Below are positions 10,861 through 19,983 of a stretch of 64,000 nucleotides of DNA, one piece after another. The first letter of the stretch is position 1. Every line of letters begins with the position of its first letter. The notes below the pieces were generated by a model that was not told where the DNA came from, did no database searches, and saw nothing but the letters and a program-made list of their open reading frames with translations. Source of the DNA: Selaginella moellendorffii. Its lineage: Eukaryota; Streptophyta; Lycopodiopsida; Selaginellales; Selaginellaceae. The DNA lies in contig NW_003314272.1 of NCBI RefSeq assembly GCF_000143415.4, positions 530,184 to 594,183 of the forward strand, read 5' to 3'. Made by a program: the position numbers and the translations under genes.

Positions 10861-13800
10861 ATGGTGCTTCATCCGGGTTTGAATTGTTCGTGCTTTCCTA
10901 CTACTTCATCGTCTTTCAGTGACTCAACTCAAGCTCCTGGCAGGTTCTCGCCGGCTCCGTCTTGTGTGTACGTGAATTCTCGTCCAGCAGTGAAGCAAGA
11001 CAACCATAGCTCGAGTAGCTCGAGATTGGAAGCTGGCTTGGAGAGATATCCTCCTCTACTGAGGCAATGCGGGGCAGCAAGAGATCTCTCGCAAGCCAGG
11101 CGGCTGCACGTAGAGATCATAGAGAACGGGCTAGACAGGGAGAGGTTTCTGGGAAATCTCTTGGTACAGGCTTATGGAAAGTGTGGAAGTCTCCAAGACG
11201 CTCGGACAGTCTTCGATGGCATGGTGGACAGGAATCTCTACTCGTGGACACTGCTGATAGGAGCCTATGCCCAGAATGGGTTTCACAGGGAAGCACTGGA
11301 CTTGTTCTGGGCGATGGACAGGCAGCCAGACAACGTTACGTTCTTGACAGTCCTGTGCTCTTGCTCGAGCTGCGGAGATGTTGTAGAAGGCCGAGCTCTT
11401 CACGAGAGGATACGATGCAGCAGATTTGAGCGAGACACGATGGTGGGAAACGCACTCATCAGCATGTATGGCAAGTGCGACAGCTTGGTCGACGCCAGAA
11501 GCGTTTTCGAGTCGATGGATTGGCGGCAGAGAAATGTGGTGTCGTGGAATGCAATGATCGCAGCGTATGCCCAGAACGGGCATAGCACTGAAGCTCTGGT
11601 TTTGTACTGGAGGATGAACTTACAGGGGCTGGGGACGGACCACGTTACGTTCGTCAGCGTTCTGGGTGCATGCTCTTCCTTGGCACAGGGCCGAGAGATT
11701 CACAACAGGGTGTTCTACTCAGGGCTGGATTCGTTTCAGTCGCTGGCCAATGCACTAGTGACGATGTACGCAAGGTTTGGGAGCGTTGGTGACGCGAAGA
11801 GGATGTTCCAGAGCTTACAGACGCGGGACGAGACATCGTGGAACGCAGTGATTCTAGCTCACTCTCAAAGCGGGGACTGGAGTGGTGCTCTTCGTATCTT
11901 CAAAGAGATGAAGTGTGACGTGAAGCCAAACTCCACCACTTACATCAACGTGATCTCTGGGTTCTCTACTCCAGAAGTGCTACCGGAAGGCAGGAAGATC
12001 CATGCTGAGATCGTCGCAAATGGTTTCGACACGGACTTGGTGGTGGCCACGGCACTTATCAACATGTATGGGAAGTGTGGAAGTTCGCATGAGGCGCGGG
12101 AAGTGTTTGACAAGATGAAGAAGCGAGACATGGTCTCGTGGAACGTGATGATCGGGTGTTACGTCCTGAACGGGGACTTTCATGAGGCACTTGAACTTTA
12201 TCAGAAGCTGGACATGGAAGGATTCAAGCGGACCAAAGCAACGTTCGTGAGCATTCTCGGCGCGTGCTCTAGCGTGAAAGCTCTAGCTCAAGGCAGGCTC
12301 GTTCATTCCCACATACTCGAGAGAGGCTTGGATTCGGAGGTTGCTGTGGCTACTGCTCTGGTAAACATGTACGCGAAGTGTGGGAGCCTGGAGGAGGCGA
12401 GGAAAGTTTTCAACGCCATGAAGAACAGGGACGCGGTTGCCTGGAGCACGCTGATAGGGGCATATGCAAGCAATGGATATGGGAAGGATGCTCGCAGTCT
12501 CTACGAGGGAATGGTCAGGGAGGAACTCAAGCCGGACAATGTCACCTTTATGAGCTTGCTTGGAGCGTGCTCGAGCTTCGAGGAGTGCTCCTGGGTGGAC
12601 TCGGAGATTGTGAAGAACGGGTTTGAGAAAGACGCCGTGGTTGGAACTACGCTGCTCAACACTTACGGGAAGCACGGGAAAGTCGAAGAGGCTAGGAAAG
12701 TATTCGACAGGCTGGGATCGCGCGACACCATCTCCTGGAACGCCATGATCACGACTTACGTCCAAAACGGCTGTGCGGTGGCGGCCATGAAGATCTTCAG
12801 GGAGATGACCGGCGCCGCTGGCTTGAAGCCCGACGCCGTGACTTTCATCGCCGTGTTGGAGGCCTGCGCGAGCCTGGGCCGCCTCTCGGAAGTCAAGGCC
12901 CTCCACGCGCAGATATCCGAGAGCGAGCTGGAATCCAACGTGGTGGTGACGAACACGCTGATCAACATGTACGCGCGCTGCGGGAGCCTGGAGGAGGCCG
13001 AGCGGCTGTTCGCGGCGGCCAAGGAGAAGACGGTGGTGTCCTGGACGGCGATGGTGGCGGCCTTCTCCCAATATGGCCGCTACGCGGAGGCGCTGGACCT
13101 CTTCCAGGAGATGGACCTCGAGGGAGTGAAGCCGGACGACGTGACTTACACGAGCATCCTGTTTGTGTGCACGCACGGCGGCAGCCTGGAGCAGGGGTGG
13201 CGCTACTTCACGGACATGGCGGAGCTCCACGCCCTGGCTCCAACGGCGGACCACTTCGCGGCGATGGTGGACCTGCTGGGACGATCCGGGCGGCTCTTCG
13301 ACGCAAAGGAGCTGCTGGAGAGCATGCCGTTTGAGCCGGACCCGGTGGCGTGGATGACGTTCCTGACGGCGTGCCGGATCCACGGGAAGCTGGAGCTGGG
13401 CGAAGCCGCGGCAGAGAGAGTCTACGAGCTGGATCCATCGAGCACTGCTCCTTACATCGCCATGTCCAACATCTACGCGGCTCACGGGATGTGGGAAAAG
13501 GTGGCGAGCGTGAGGAAGAAGATGGAGGAGAGGGGGCTCAAGAAGCTGCCGGGGCTGAGCTTCATCGAGGTGGACGGGAAGCTCCACGAGTTTAGCTCCG
13601 GCGGGAAGTACCATCCCAGGACGGACGAGATCTGCGAGGAGCTCACGCGGCTCCACGGGCTGATGCGCGCGGCGGGCTACGTCCCGGACACCAAGGCGGT
13701 GCTTCACGACGTGAGCGAGGGGGAGAAGGAGACGATGCTATTGTATCACAGCGAGAAGATGGCCATCGCGTTTGGGCTGGTGAGCTCGCGGGGGAGCGGC

Positions 13801-13958
13801 GAGCCCATCCGGGTGGTGAAGAACTTGCGGGTGTGCTCCGACTGCCACACCGCCACCAAGTTTATCGCCAGGATCGCGGGGCGGGATATCATCGTGCGGG
13901 ATTGCAATCGATTCCACCGGTTTAGCAGCGATGGGAAGTGCTCGTGTGGGGATTACTG

Positions 13959-13962
<4 letters not shown>
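10861..13962 (+). CDS. PLS-class pentatricopeptide repeat protein with E and DYW domains
   Basis: This is one uninterrupted exon of 1,033 aa. The first 65 residues are Ser/Pro-rich and probably target an organelle. PPR motifs of the P, L and S types then run to about residue 800 (recurring patterns such as NALISMYGKCGS and SWNAMIAAYAQNG). The E region contains MPFEPDPVAWMTFLTACR, and the PG box GLSFIEVDG follows. The DYW cytidine-deaminase domain has the zinc/catalytic HSE at 963-965 and CSDCH at 992-996, and ends in the exact tripeptide DYW. Such proteins bind one organellar RNA site and convert C to U. All catalytic residues are present, so it should be active. The stop codon is fused to a long AG microsatellite. 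Confidence 0.96.

Positions 13963-14008
<46 letters not shown>
13961..14008 (+). repeat. (AG)24 microsatellite overlapping a stop codon
   Basis: There are 48 bases of pure AG repeat. The repeat begins at the AG of the TAG stop of the PPR gene (the T is at 13960), so the 3' UTR starts inside it. Confidence 0.95.
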
Positions 14009-14013
<5 letters not shown>

Positions 14014-14327
14014 CCCCGGTGGCGCGGGATCCCAGCAGCAGCGGCGCCGCCCGCCCCGCCGCCATGGTTTGGAAGATATAGTACTTAATGCTGGTCGTGC
14101 TCGTGTTGTGAATCTCCCGTGGTGGCGATCGTTACCACCACCACCACCAACAGTAACACAAGTGGTTCATCGTTTACAAAGGATTTTCTCTTTTTTTCTC
14201 AAAAACTTTGAATGAATTTACCATTGCTTGGACATGATTGAGCCTTTACATGGTCTACTTAGAGAAAAAGATAAAATGTTTTGCAAAAACTTTGAATGTA
14301 TACATTCACAGTCTCCACAAGCATTGT
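14009..14327. other. Short convergent intergenic region
   Basis: This is the 3' flank of the PPR gene and of the kinase gene on the other strand. A CACCAC-rich patch lies near 14130-14150. No gene is visible. Confidence 0.5.
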
Positions 14328-15329
14328 TTACATTGTAGCTATTGATGGGGCTGCGTTGTTGATTTTAATCCAAGCTGGCCTCAAATTTCCACTCGCAGTC
14401 GTCATTGTCGGGAGCACTCGCCTGGCTGTGTCCTCGGCCTTCTCTTGGAAATATGGCATCTTCAAGGCGTCTTGCGCCGAGATCCTCCTCGCTGGATCAA
14501 TCGCCAGCATCCTCTTGAGCAGCTCCACCGCATCGGGGTCTTTAATTCTGCTTCTCACGTCCTCGGCTTTCCACCGCGCCATCTTCTCCAAGATCCTCTC
14601 GCGTGCTCGCTCTCGGCACCAGTCTTGATAGCCCATGCCACAGCCATCGATGCCCAGCTTCTTGGCGAAATCAGCCACAAAATAGTCGAGCGAGTCCCAG
14701 TCCTCCTCGTCGGTCACGTCAAAGGGATTGCTACCCAGGAGCATCTCCGCGAATATACACCCGGCGCCCCACACGTCGATTGCGGTGCCAAAGCTGGTGG
14801 CACCCTTGAGAAGCTCCGGAGCGTTGAACGTTAGGGTGCCGACCTTGTTCGACCAGGGGCGTGTCCGCAGCCTCCTCGCGGCAGCGAAGTCCGCCAGCTT
14901 CACCACAAGCTTATTCTTCTCTCCATCCCTTTTGACGAGAACGTTGCTCGTCTTGACGTCTTGGTGAACGACTCTGTGCGCGTGAATCCACGCCAGGCCC
15001 TCGAGGATCTGGCGCATCACGGCCCTGATGTGGTGCTCCCCAAGCTTGCGCGACGAGATCACATCGCTCAAACTCCCGTCCATGAGCTCCATCACCATGA
15101 ACGTACCCTGGTTGTTGCAGGTCAACCCAAGGAGATTGACAACGTTGTCGTGCGCTACCTCTTCCAGGATCTCCGACTCGTTGATGATGGCATCGTAAAG
15201 ATACTCGTGCTCGTACATCTTCTTCATGGCTACTTTGTCTCCAGTCTCTCGGTGGAACCCAACCCTCACCTCTCCGTCGCCTCCAGCGCCTAGCAACCTC
15301 GCGTCACTCGCCCACACATAGTCTGCCAT
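14328..15329 (-). CDS. Protein kinase-like protein with altered catalytic motifs
   Basis: This is a single exon of 333 aa from ATG 15329. A kinase fold is clear. There is a glycine loop GAGGDGEV (14-21), the ATP lysine in VAMKK (K36), and helix-C glutamates near 51-53. The catalytic loop reads HQDVKTSNV (D124, K126, N129), the metal loop DFA (147-149), and APE is kept at 170-172. HRD has become HQD and DFG has become DFA; the two Asp residues and the Lys remain. The C-lobe (IDVWGAGCIFAEMLLG) looks CMGC-like (CDK/MAPK group). It could be a weak kinase or a scaffold. I could not assign a subfamily. The frame upstream of the ATG is T-rich and not coding-like. Confidence 0.8.
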   Translation of the reverse strand: MADYVWASDARLLGAGGDGEVRVGFHRETGDKVAMKKMYEHEYLYDAIINESEILEEVAHDNVVNLLGLTCNNQGTFMVMELMDGSLSDVISSRKLGEHHIRAVMRQILEGLAWIHAHRVVHQDVKTSNVLVKRDGEKNKLVVKLADFAAARRLRTRPWSNKVGTLTFNAPELLKGATSFGTAIDVWGAGCIFAEMLLGSNPFDVTDEEDWDSLDYFVADFAKKLGIDGCGMGYQDWCRERARERILEKMARWKAEDVRSRIKDPDAVELLKRMLAIDPARRISAQDALKMPYFQEKAEDTARRVLPTMTTASGNLRPAWIKINNAAPSIATM

Positions 15330-15796
15330 CGCTCGAAAAAATGAATGGTTAGGAAAACCTAAAGGATTTGTTTTGCAGAAAAAGGCACCTAGCTTCAAGA
15401 AAAAGATGGAGAAAAGGGAGTTTATTTTAATTACAAATGTAAAAAGAAAGGAAAAAAACTCTTTAAGTCTTGGACGCACACAGGCTGCGGGCAGCATATT
15501 CTCCTTGAGCTTCCTTGATCATGTCCAGTCCTACGTTGGGCGCGGTTGCAGAGGACCTGTCCGGGATCGTCAAGAGAGCACCACCACTACACACACACAC
15601 ACAAAAAAAAAGAAAAAAAGAAAGGATCAGAAAGCATAGAAAAAAAAAACGTGCCAAGCTTTTTTTGTTTACCAGAGTTTCCTGGGTTTTGGCTATTGAG
15701 GGCCGAGATGTAAAACGCACGCTTAGTCCCAACGTTGATCGTGAGATCGCCCGGGTGCAAAAGGTTGATGCGTGGTACTCCTGGAAAATCACAGCA

Positions 15797-15844
<48 letters not shown>

Positions 15845-16264
15845 AGAGGGAGAGATTTTAAGCTTGGTGATAAAAAGTCGTAGAAAAAAATGGCCAAACA
15901 GCTTAAAAGGTGCAAAGAGAAGAAAATTGCCAAAAGGTTTTTAGAATTTGACCATTTTTTTCTCTCACACATTTTGTATACTTTTACCCATCTTACCTTT
16001 TTCTTTAATATAAAAAAGGTGGTGACAGAGTTTTAAAAAAAAACATTGGAGTTCTAGAGGTGTGTGTGAAGCTAAAAAAAGGTGGTGAAAATCGTGCAAT
16101 GAGAAAAAAATCTGACTGGGGTAAAAATAATGTGGATTAAAAAAAGCTGGGTGTTTGGAGAGGGAGGGTTTTTTAGGGTTCTTGACGATGACGTGAGAGA
16201 GAGCGAGCGAACGGGCGATCGGCGATCGGCGCGGCGGCTGCGCGCGCGCGAGGCGAATCCATCC
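15330..16264. other. Intergenic region with microsatellites and an exon-like fragment
   Basis: On the minus strand about 15665-15778 reads as a coding-like stretch (VPRINLLHPGDLTINVGTKR) bounded by splice-like AG and GT. A second piece (15481-15568) reads LLTIPDRSSATAPNVGLDM, but its phase does not join cleanly to the first. Around them are AC, TC/AC (15797-15845) and A-rich runs. This may be a gene remnant; I do not recognise the protein. The last 130 bases are leader of the F-box gene. Confidence 0.3.
15797..15845. repeat. Compound (TC)n(AC)n microsatellite
   Basis: About 12 TC units run directly into about 12 AC units. Confidence 0.9.
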
Positions 16265-17770
16265 ATGTCATCAGGGGCGGAATCCAGCGAGCAGCATCAG
16301 CTCAGCAGCAGCAGCAGCGGCGGGAGCGGGAGCGGGAGCGGCGACAAGGCAAGTAAGAAGAAGATGAGCAGCGGTGGCGCCATGGCGGCGGAAATGGGGA
16401 TCCCCAGCGGCGCCCTGGAGCGCATCCTCGTCCGCCTGGACCGCGACGACGTAGCGCGCTCGTGCGCGGTGTGCCGCCGCTGGAACCGCGTCATCTGCTC
16501 GGAGGCGTTCCAGCGGGTCTACCGCAAGCAGCACGGCAAGCAGCCCATGACGTGGGAGTGGCTGGTGTCGATCAAGTCCGCCCAGCGCAAGAAAACTCCC
16601 GGAGGAGACGAAGAGCATGTTAATGCAGAGAAAGAAGATCATTGCCAGCAGCAGCCTCAAGACGATCGAAACGAGGTGGTGGTGGTGGCGGAAGAGGCGG
16701 ACAAGGAGGAGGACGAGCGGCGGCGCTTCCAGCTGGTGGCATGGAACCTCCAGTTGCGGCGGAGCTTCACGCTGCTGGACATCGCGTGCTGCCCGGCGGC
16801 GCCGCGCAGCCACCCGGACCTCTGCTGGCTCGAGTTCGCGGCTACCTCCGGCGGCGGTGCTGGTGGTAGCGAGCTCCTTGCCTGGGCCTGCCGCCACACC
16901 CCGACCTCCATCCGGGTGGCCGACCCCCTCCACCCGAGCTCTGTCCGGATCATCCCCGCCCCGCCAGCTTTCCCGGACCCCGTCGTCTACGAGTTTCGCC
17001 TTGGCCTCGCCCGCGACAGCCACCATCTTGTTGTTCCAGGCCAACCAAGCTCGCAGCAAGCCCGGCTTCTTCCCAGCTCGCCAAGCTCGGAGAGTCGTGG
17101 AGGAGGAGGAGGAGGATTCAAGCTGGCGCTTCTCCGGCTCGGCTTCCCCCACGCCGACTCCGCCACCGCTCACGCCTGGGCCGTGGCCAACGTCTACCAC
17201 TCCGCCACCCGCCAGTGGAGCTCCTTCAAAATCAAGCTCGACGGCGATCTCAAGCGCTGGGGCGCCTCGGTGGTGTGCAAAGGCCACCTCTACGTGCTCC
17301 TCCGCCCGCCCGGCCGCCACGGCCCCGGCGTCGGGCTCATCAGCCTCAACATGTCCGCCGCCGTGGATCCCTTCGGCTACCACGACGTCGTCCTCCCCGG
17401 CTTCGCTTACGAGTGGCACGACGTGATGGACCTGGTGGACCGCTCCGGCACGCTGCTGCTCGTCGTCTTTAGCTTTGCGAAGTCTTCCCTGTCCATCTTC
17501 CAGGCCGAGGACGCCGCCCCAAGTCGGATGTCCAGGACCGCCACCTCGCGCTGGCTGCCGCTCAGCACCATGCCGGGTGGCGCATGCGCGCAGTTTTGCA
17601 AGGAGCTGGAGACGCAGTGGAGCTACCGGTGCCGCGGCTCGAGCGAGTGCATCTTCTTCGCCAACACCCGCGGGGGCCCGGGATTCGTCTTCTGGATCAC
17701 GCGCAAGTCGTGGCACCGGATGCACTTCCCGGACGTCGACAGCCGGTACCTCTTTGCTCTTTCGGTCTAA
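16265..17770 (+). CDS. F-box protein with a beta-propeller-like C-terminal region
   Basis: This is one exon of 501 aa from ATG 16265; an in-frame ATG at 16130 would add 45 low-complexity residues. Residues 1-43 are Ser/Gly-rich. The F-box lies at about 44-90 (GIPSGALERILVRLDRDDVA, then CRRWNRVI). An acidic linker (about 105-150) follows, then a long region with repeated hydrophobic-Gly-Trp patterns (SGTLLLVVFSF, RKSWHRMHFPD) that looks like a Kelch-type or F-box-associated propeller. F-box proteins join Skp1-cullin ubiquitin ligases and choose substrates. The substrate is unknown. GC content is much higher than in flanking DNA, which is normal for intronless genes here. Confidence 0.82.
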   Translation: MSSGAESSEQHQLSSSSSGGSGSGSGDKASKKKMSSGGAMAAEMGIPSGALERILVRLDRDDVARSCAVCRRWNRVICSEAFQRVYRKQHGKQPMTWEWLVSIKSAQRKKTPGGDEEHVNAEKEDHCQQQPQDDRNEVVVVAEEADKEEDERRRFQLVAWNLQLRRSFTLLDIACCPAAPRSHPDLCWLEFAATSGGGAGGSELLAWACRHTPTSIRVADPLHPSSVRIIPAPPAFPDPVVYEFRLGLARDSHHLVVPGQPSSQQARLLPSSPSSESRGGGGGGFKLALLRLGFPHADSATAHAWAVANVYHSATRQWSSFKIKLDGDLKRWGASVVCKGHLYVLLRPPGRHGPGVGLISLNMSAAVDPFGYHDVVLPGFAYEWHDVMDLVDRSGTLLLVVFSFAKSSLSIFQAEDAAPSRMSRTATSRWLPLSTMPGGACAQFCKELETQWSYRCRGSSECIFFANTRGGPGFVFWITRKSWHRMHFPDVDSRYLFALSV

Positions 17771-18195
17771 CGATTCGTCGTGGTTTTTTTTTCTTTGGTT
17801 CTCTTTTGTTTCGGTCGTCTCGTTTTCCGGTTCTGCTTTCGTACCTTCCCAGTTTATATGGTTCTTGTGAATACTGTTCTCTTTTTTGTTGGTCTAGCTC
17901 CTCGAAGTGGTGGCCTCGAAAAGTTGTTTACATCTTTTCTCCCCCGAGTTTTGAGAGCTATGAACTGTAAGCAGCAGCAGGAACTTAGTTTTTACTCTTA
18001 CGAAAAGAAGGAAGAGAGGCACCTGCTGAGAATGCTAGCCAGCTTGCGCAGAATCTATTGCTCCTCTGGCCTTCCTGTGATTCACAAAGCCGGGTTAATG
18101 CACAAAACGCTTCAACTAAATGAGAGAGTTATACCTGACTTGTCTCGATTGTGGAAAGAAAAATCCGCCTCACTGCTCGTACTGCTCGCGTGGTT
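17771..18195. other. Convergent intergenic region
   Basis: This is the 3' flank of the F-box gene and of the minus-strand gene ending at 18196. It is T-rich and no gene is visible. Confidence 0.5.
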
Positions 18196-19983
18196 TCACG
18201 TTCGTTGCGACGTGATTGCTCTTCCCCGAGCGTTAACGCTTCTCCCCCTCGCCGAAGTCCTCGTCTTGGACGGGAGTTTCTTGAGCAGCTCCTCCTGGGT
18301 GATCTTCATGTAGAAACCAGTCGTCATCCCGTGCTGCTTCACTACGTTCGAGAGGCAGTCGTGCTGGAGCTCATCCTTGTGCTTGTCTTTGAGCTGGATC
18401 TTCCCGTCTTTAAGGCTGAGGAACAAGGAAACTCTCTCCTTCTCCTTCTCGGACTTCGACGGAGCAATAGCAGTAGAAGCAGCCTGCTCTTGACATGCGA
18501 TCGTCTCTTCCAAGCTACAGTTCCATGCCTGCCTGATAAGCTGTGCCTCCTCGCTCAAAGACGTCAGGAGCTCCTGGAGAAGGTCCTTGTTTCGATCTTC
18601 AAACAGAGCGCGGTATGGACTGAGAGACTTCGCCGAGTGCTTCACCTCCTCCCAGATGGTCTTCTGAGTTTCAGCAATGCTGCTAGCCGCGGCTCGCTCT
18701 TCTGCCGACGACTCCGGAGGAGGTTCTTCTCCTTCTTTCGAATCCTGCTCGTCACCCGAGGCTGAGTACTCCGACTGGCTGCAGCACGCTGCTTGATCCA
18801 ATGAAGACATCCGACGTAGGAGTTCTCTGAAGAGGAGATACTTTGTAACTTCGGCTGTCAGATCGGAGGATGGGCTCCGCGTTCTCCTTCTCCTTCTTGG
18901 GAGAGTCCCAGCGAGATCTGACGTACTGGAACTGGATACGTTCGTGGGATCGTCTTGGTTGTGCTGGGAGCTCCACGTCGATGTCTCAGGAACAACACTT
19001 CCACTGCTACTGGTGCATGCACTTTCTTCCAGCACCAACGGAGCTTTTGAGAGATCCACCGGATCGGTGGTACTGCTACCACCTTGTACTCCGACGTCAA
19101 CGTAGCTAGCACTAGCGTTGTCAAACTCTGTGCTGTCTTCCTGGAGCTTAGAATCCACACCGGTGCTGACAAAAACAAAATCGTCGTGCTGGAGTTGTGA
19201 CTTTGAGTCGCTGCTGCTGTGATCGGCAGCCACCATGAGGAGCCCGCAAGAGCAATCCGTGAGCACGTCATGGTCCTGGAAGAACTTGGAAGATTGATCC
19301 ACGGGTTGCTCGCGAATTTCCGCGGCATGGTCAGAGATTTGGATGTTCCGCCTGAAAGGCAACTGCAAGCTCTTGCTGATCTTCCACCTCCTCCACACCT
19401 GGACGCATTCGGCTGGAAGTAGCTTCGTCTTGAAATCCACAGTAGAAATCCCAGCCTTGAAAGAGATGAAGCTATAAGCCAGTGGAAGCTTTTTTCTTCC
19501 CTCAGAAGCCATCACTGCATTGTCTCCTCCTCCTCCTCCTCCTGGGAAGTGCTGACGACCGCAAGTGGAAGGATGGTGGCGTCCCAGGAAATTCTTCGCA
19601 ACGAGCTTGTCTTTGATCCTGGCAGGATTGCCGCAGTGCTTCTCCCACTGCCTCTGGATCCACTTCGTGTGCCTGTTGTCGATGAGCTTCTTCTTGAGAA
19701 GGCTCTTGCAATCGCAGAGGCTAATCTTCCTCTGCGATCGAATGCTGTGGCTCTTTCTGACGGTCTCTTCCTGCTGCTTGCCTCCACCGCAATCCTTGGC
19801 ACCTTTCTTGCTGCTAGCACCCCAATCGCAGCACAGATCGTCCGTGTCCAGCGCCACGTCGAACGACACCTTCTTCACGGCACCATCGTCGGCGAGGATC
19901 TGGTGGTAATCGATGAAGCTGTGCTGCTCATCGCTCGCCGTGGAGAAGAAGCAATCCAGTTCTTGCGCCGTCACAGGCCACAT
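18196..19983 (-). CDS. Unrecognised plant protein, 595 aa
   Basis: This is a single open frame from the ATG at 19983 (MWPVTAQELDCFFS). The first 60 residues are acidic-hydrophobic and look folded. A basic stretch follows (TKWIQRQWEKHCGNPARIKD). Residues about 165-230 (LPLAYSFISFKAGISTVDFK) again look structured. The middle is Ser/Thr/Asp-rich and probably disordered, with an Arg-rich cluster (PRRRRRTRSPSS) that could be a nuclear signal. The last 120 residues form predicted helices and end in a basic tail (TRTSARGRSVNARGRAITS). I see no known domain. It could be a nuclear regulatory protein, but that rests only on composition. Confidence 0.6.
   Translation of the reverse strand: MWPVTAQELDCFFSTASDEQHSFIDYHQILADDGAVKKVSFDVALDTDDLCCDWGASSKKGAKDCGGGKQQEETVRKSHSIRSQRKISLCDCKSLLKKKLIDNRHTKWIQRQWEKHCGNPARIKDKLVAKNFLGRHHPSTCGRQHFPGGGGGGDNAVMASEGRKKLPLAYSFISFKAGISTVDFKTKLLPAECVQVWRRWKISKSLQLPFRRNIQISDHAAEIREQPVDQSSKFFQDHDVLTDCSCGLLMVAADHSSSDSKSQLQHDDFVFVSTGVDSKLQEDSTEFDNASASYVDVGVQGGSSTTDPVDLSKAPLVLEESACTSSSGSVVPETSTWSSQHNQDDPTNVSSSSTSDLAGTLPRRRRRTRSPSSDLTAEVTKYLLFRELLRRMSSLDQAACCSQSEYSASGDEQDSKEGEEPPPESSAEERAAASSIAETQKTIWEEVKHSAKSLSPYRALFEDRNKDLLQELLTSLSEEAQLIRQAWNCSLEETIACQEQAASTAIAPSKSEKEKERVSLFLSLKDGKIQLKDKHKDELQHDCLSNVVKQHGMTTGFYMKITQEELLKKLPSKTRTSARGRSVNARGRAITSQRT

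Noticed and set aside
15463-15778. A complete small spliced gene between the kinase and F-box genes
   Set aside because: The two coding-like pieces do not share a consistent splice phase and no start exon was found; kept only as a possible fragment.
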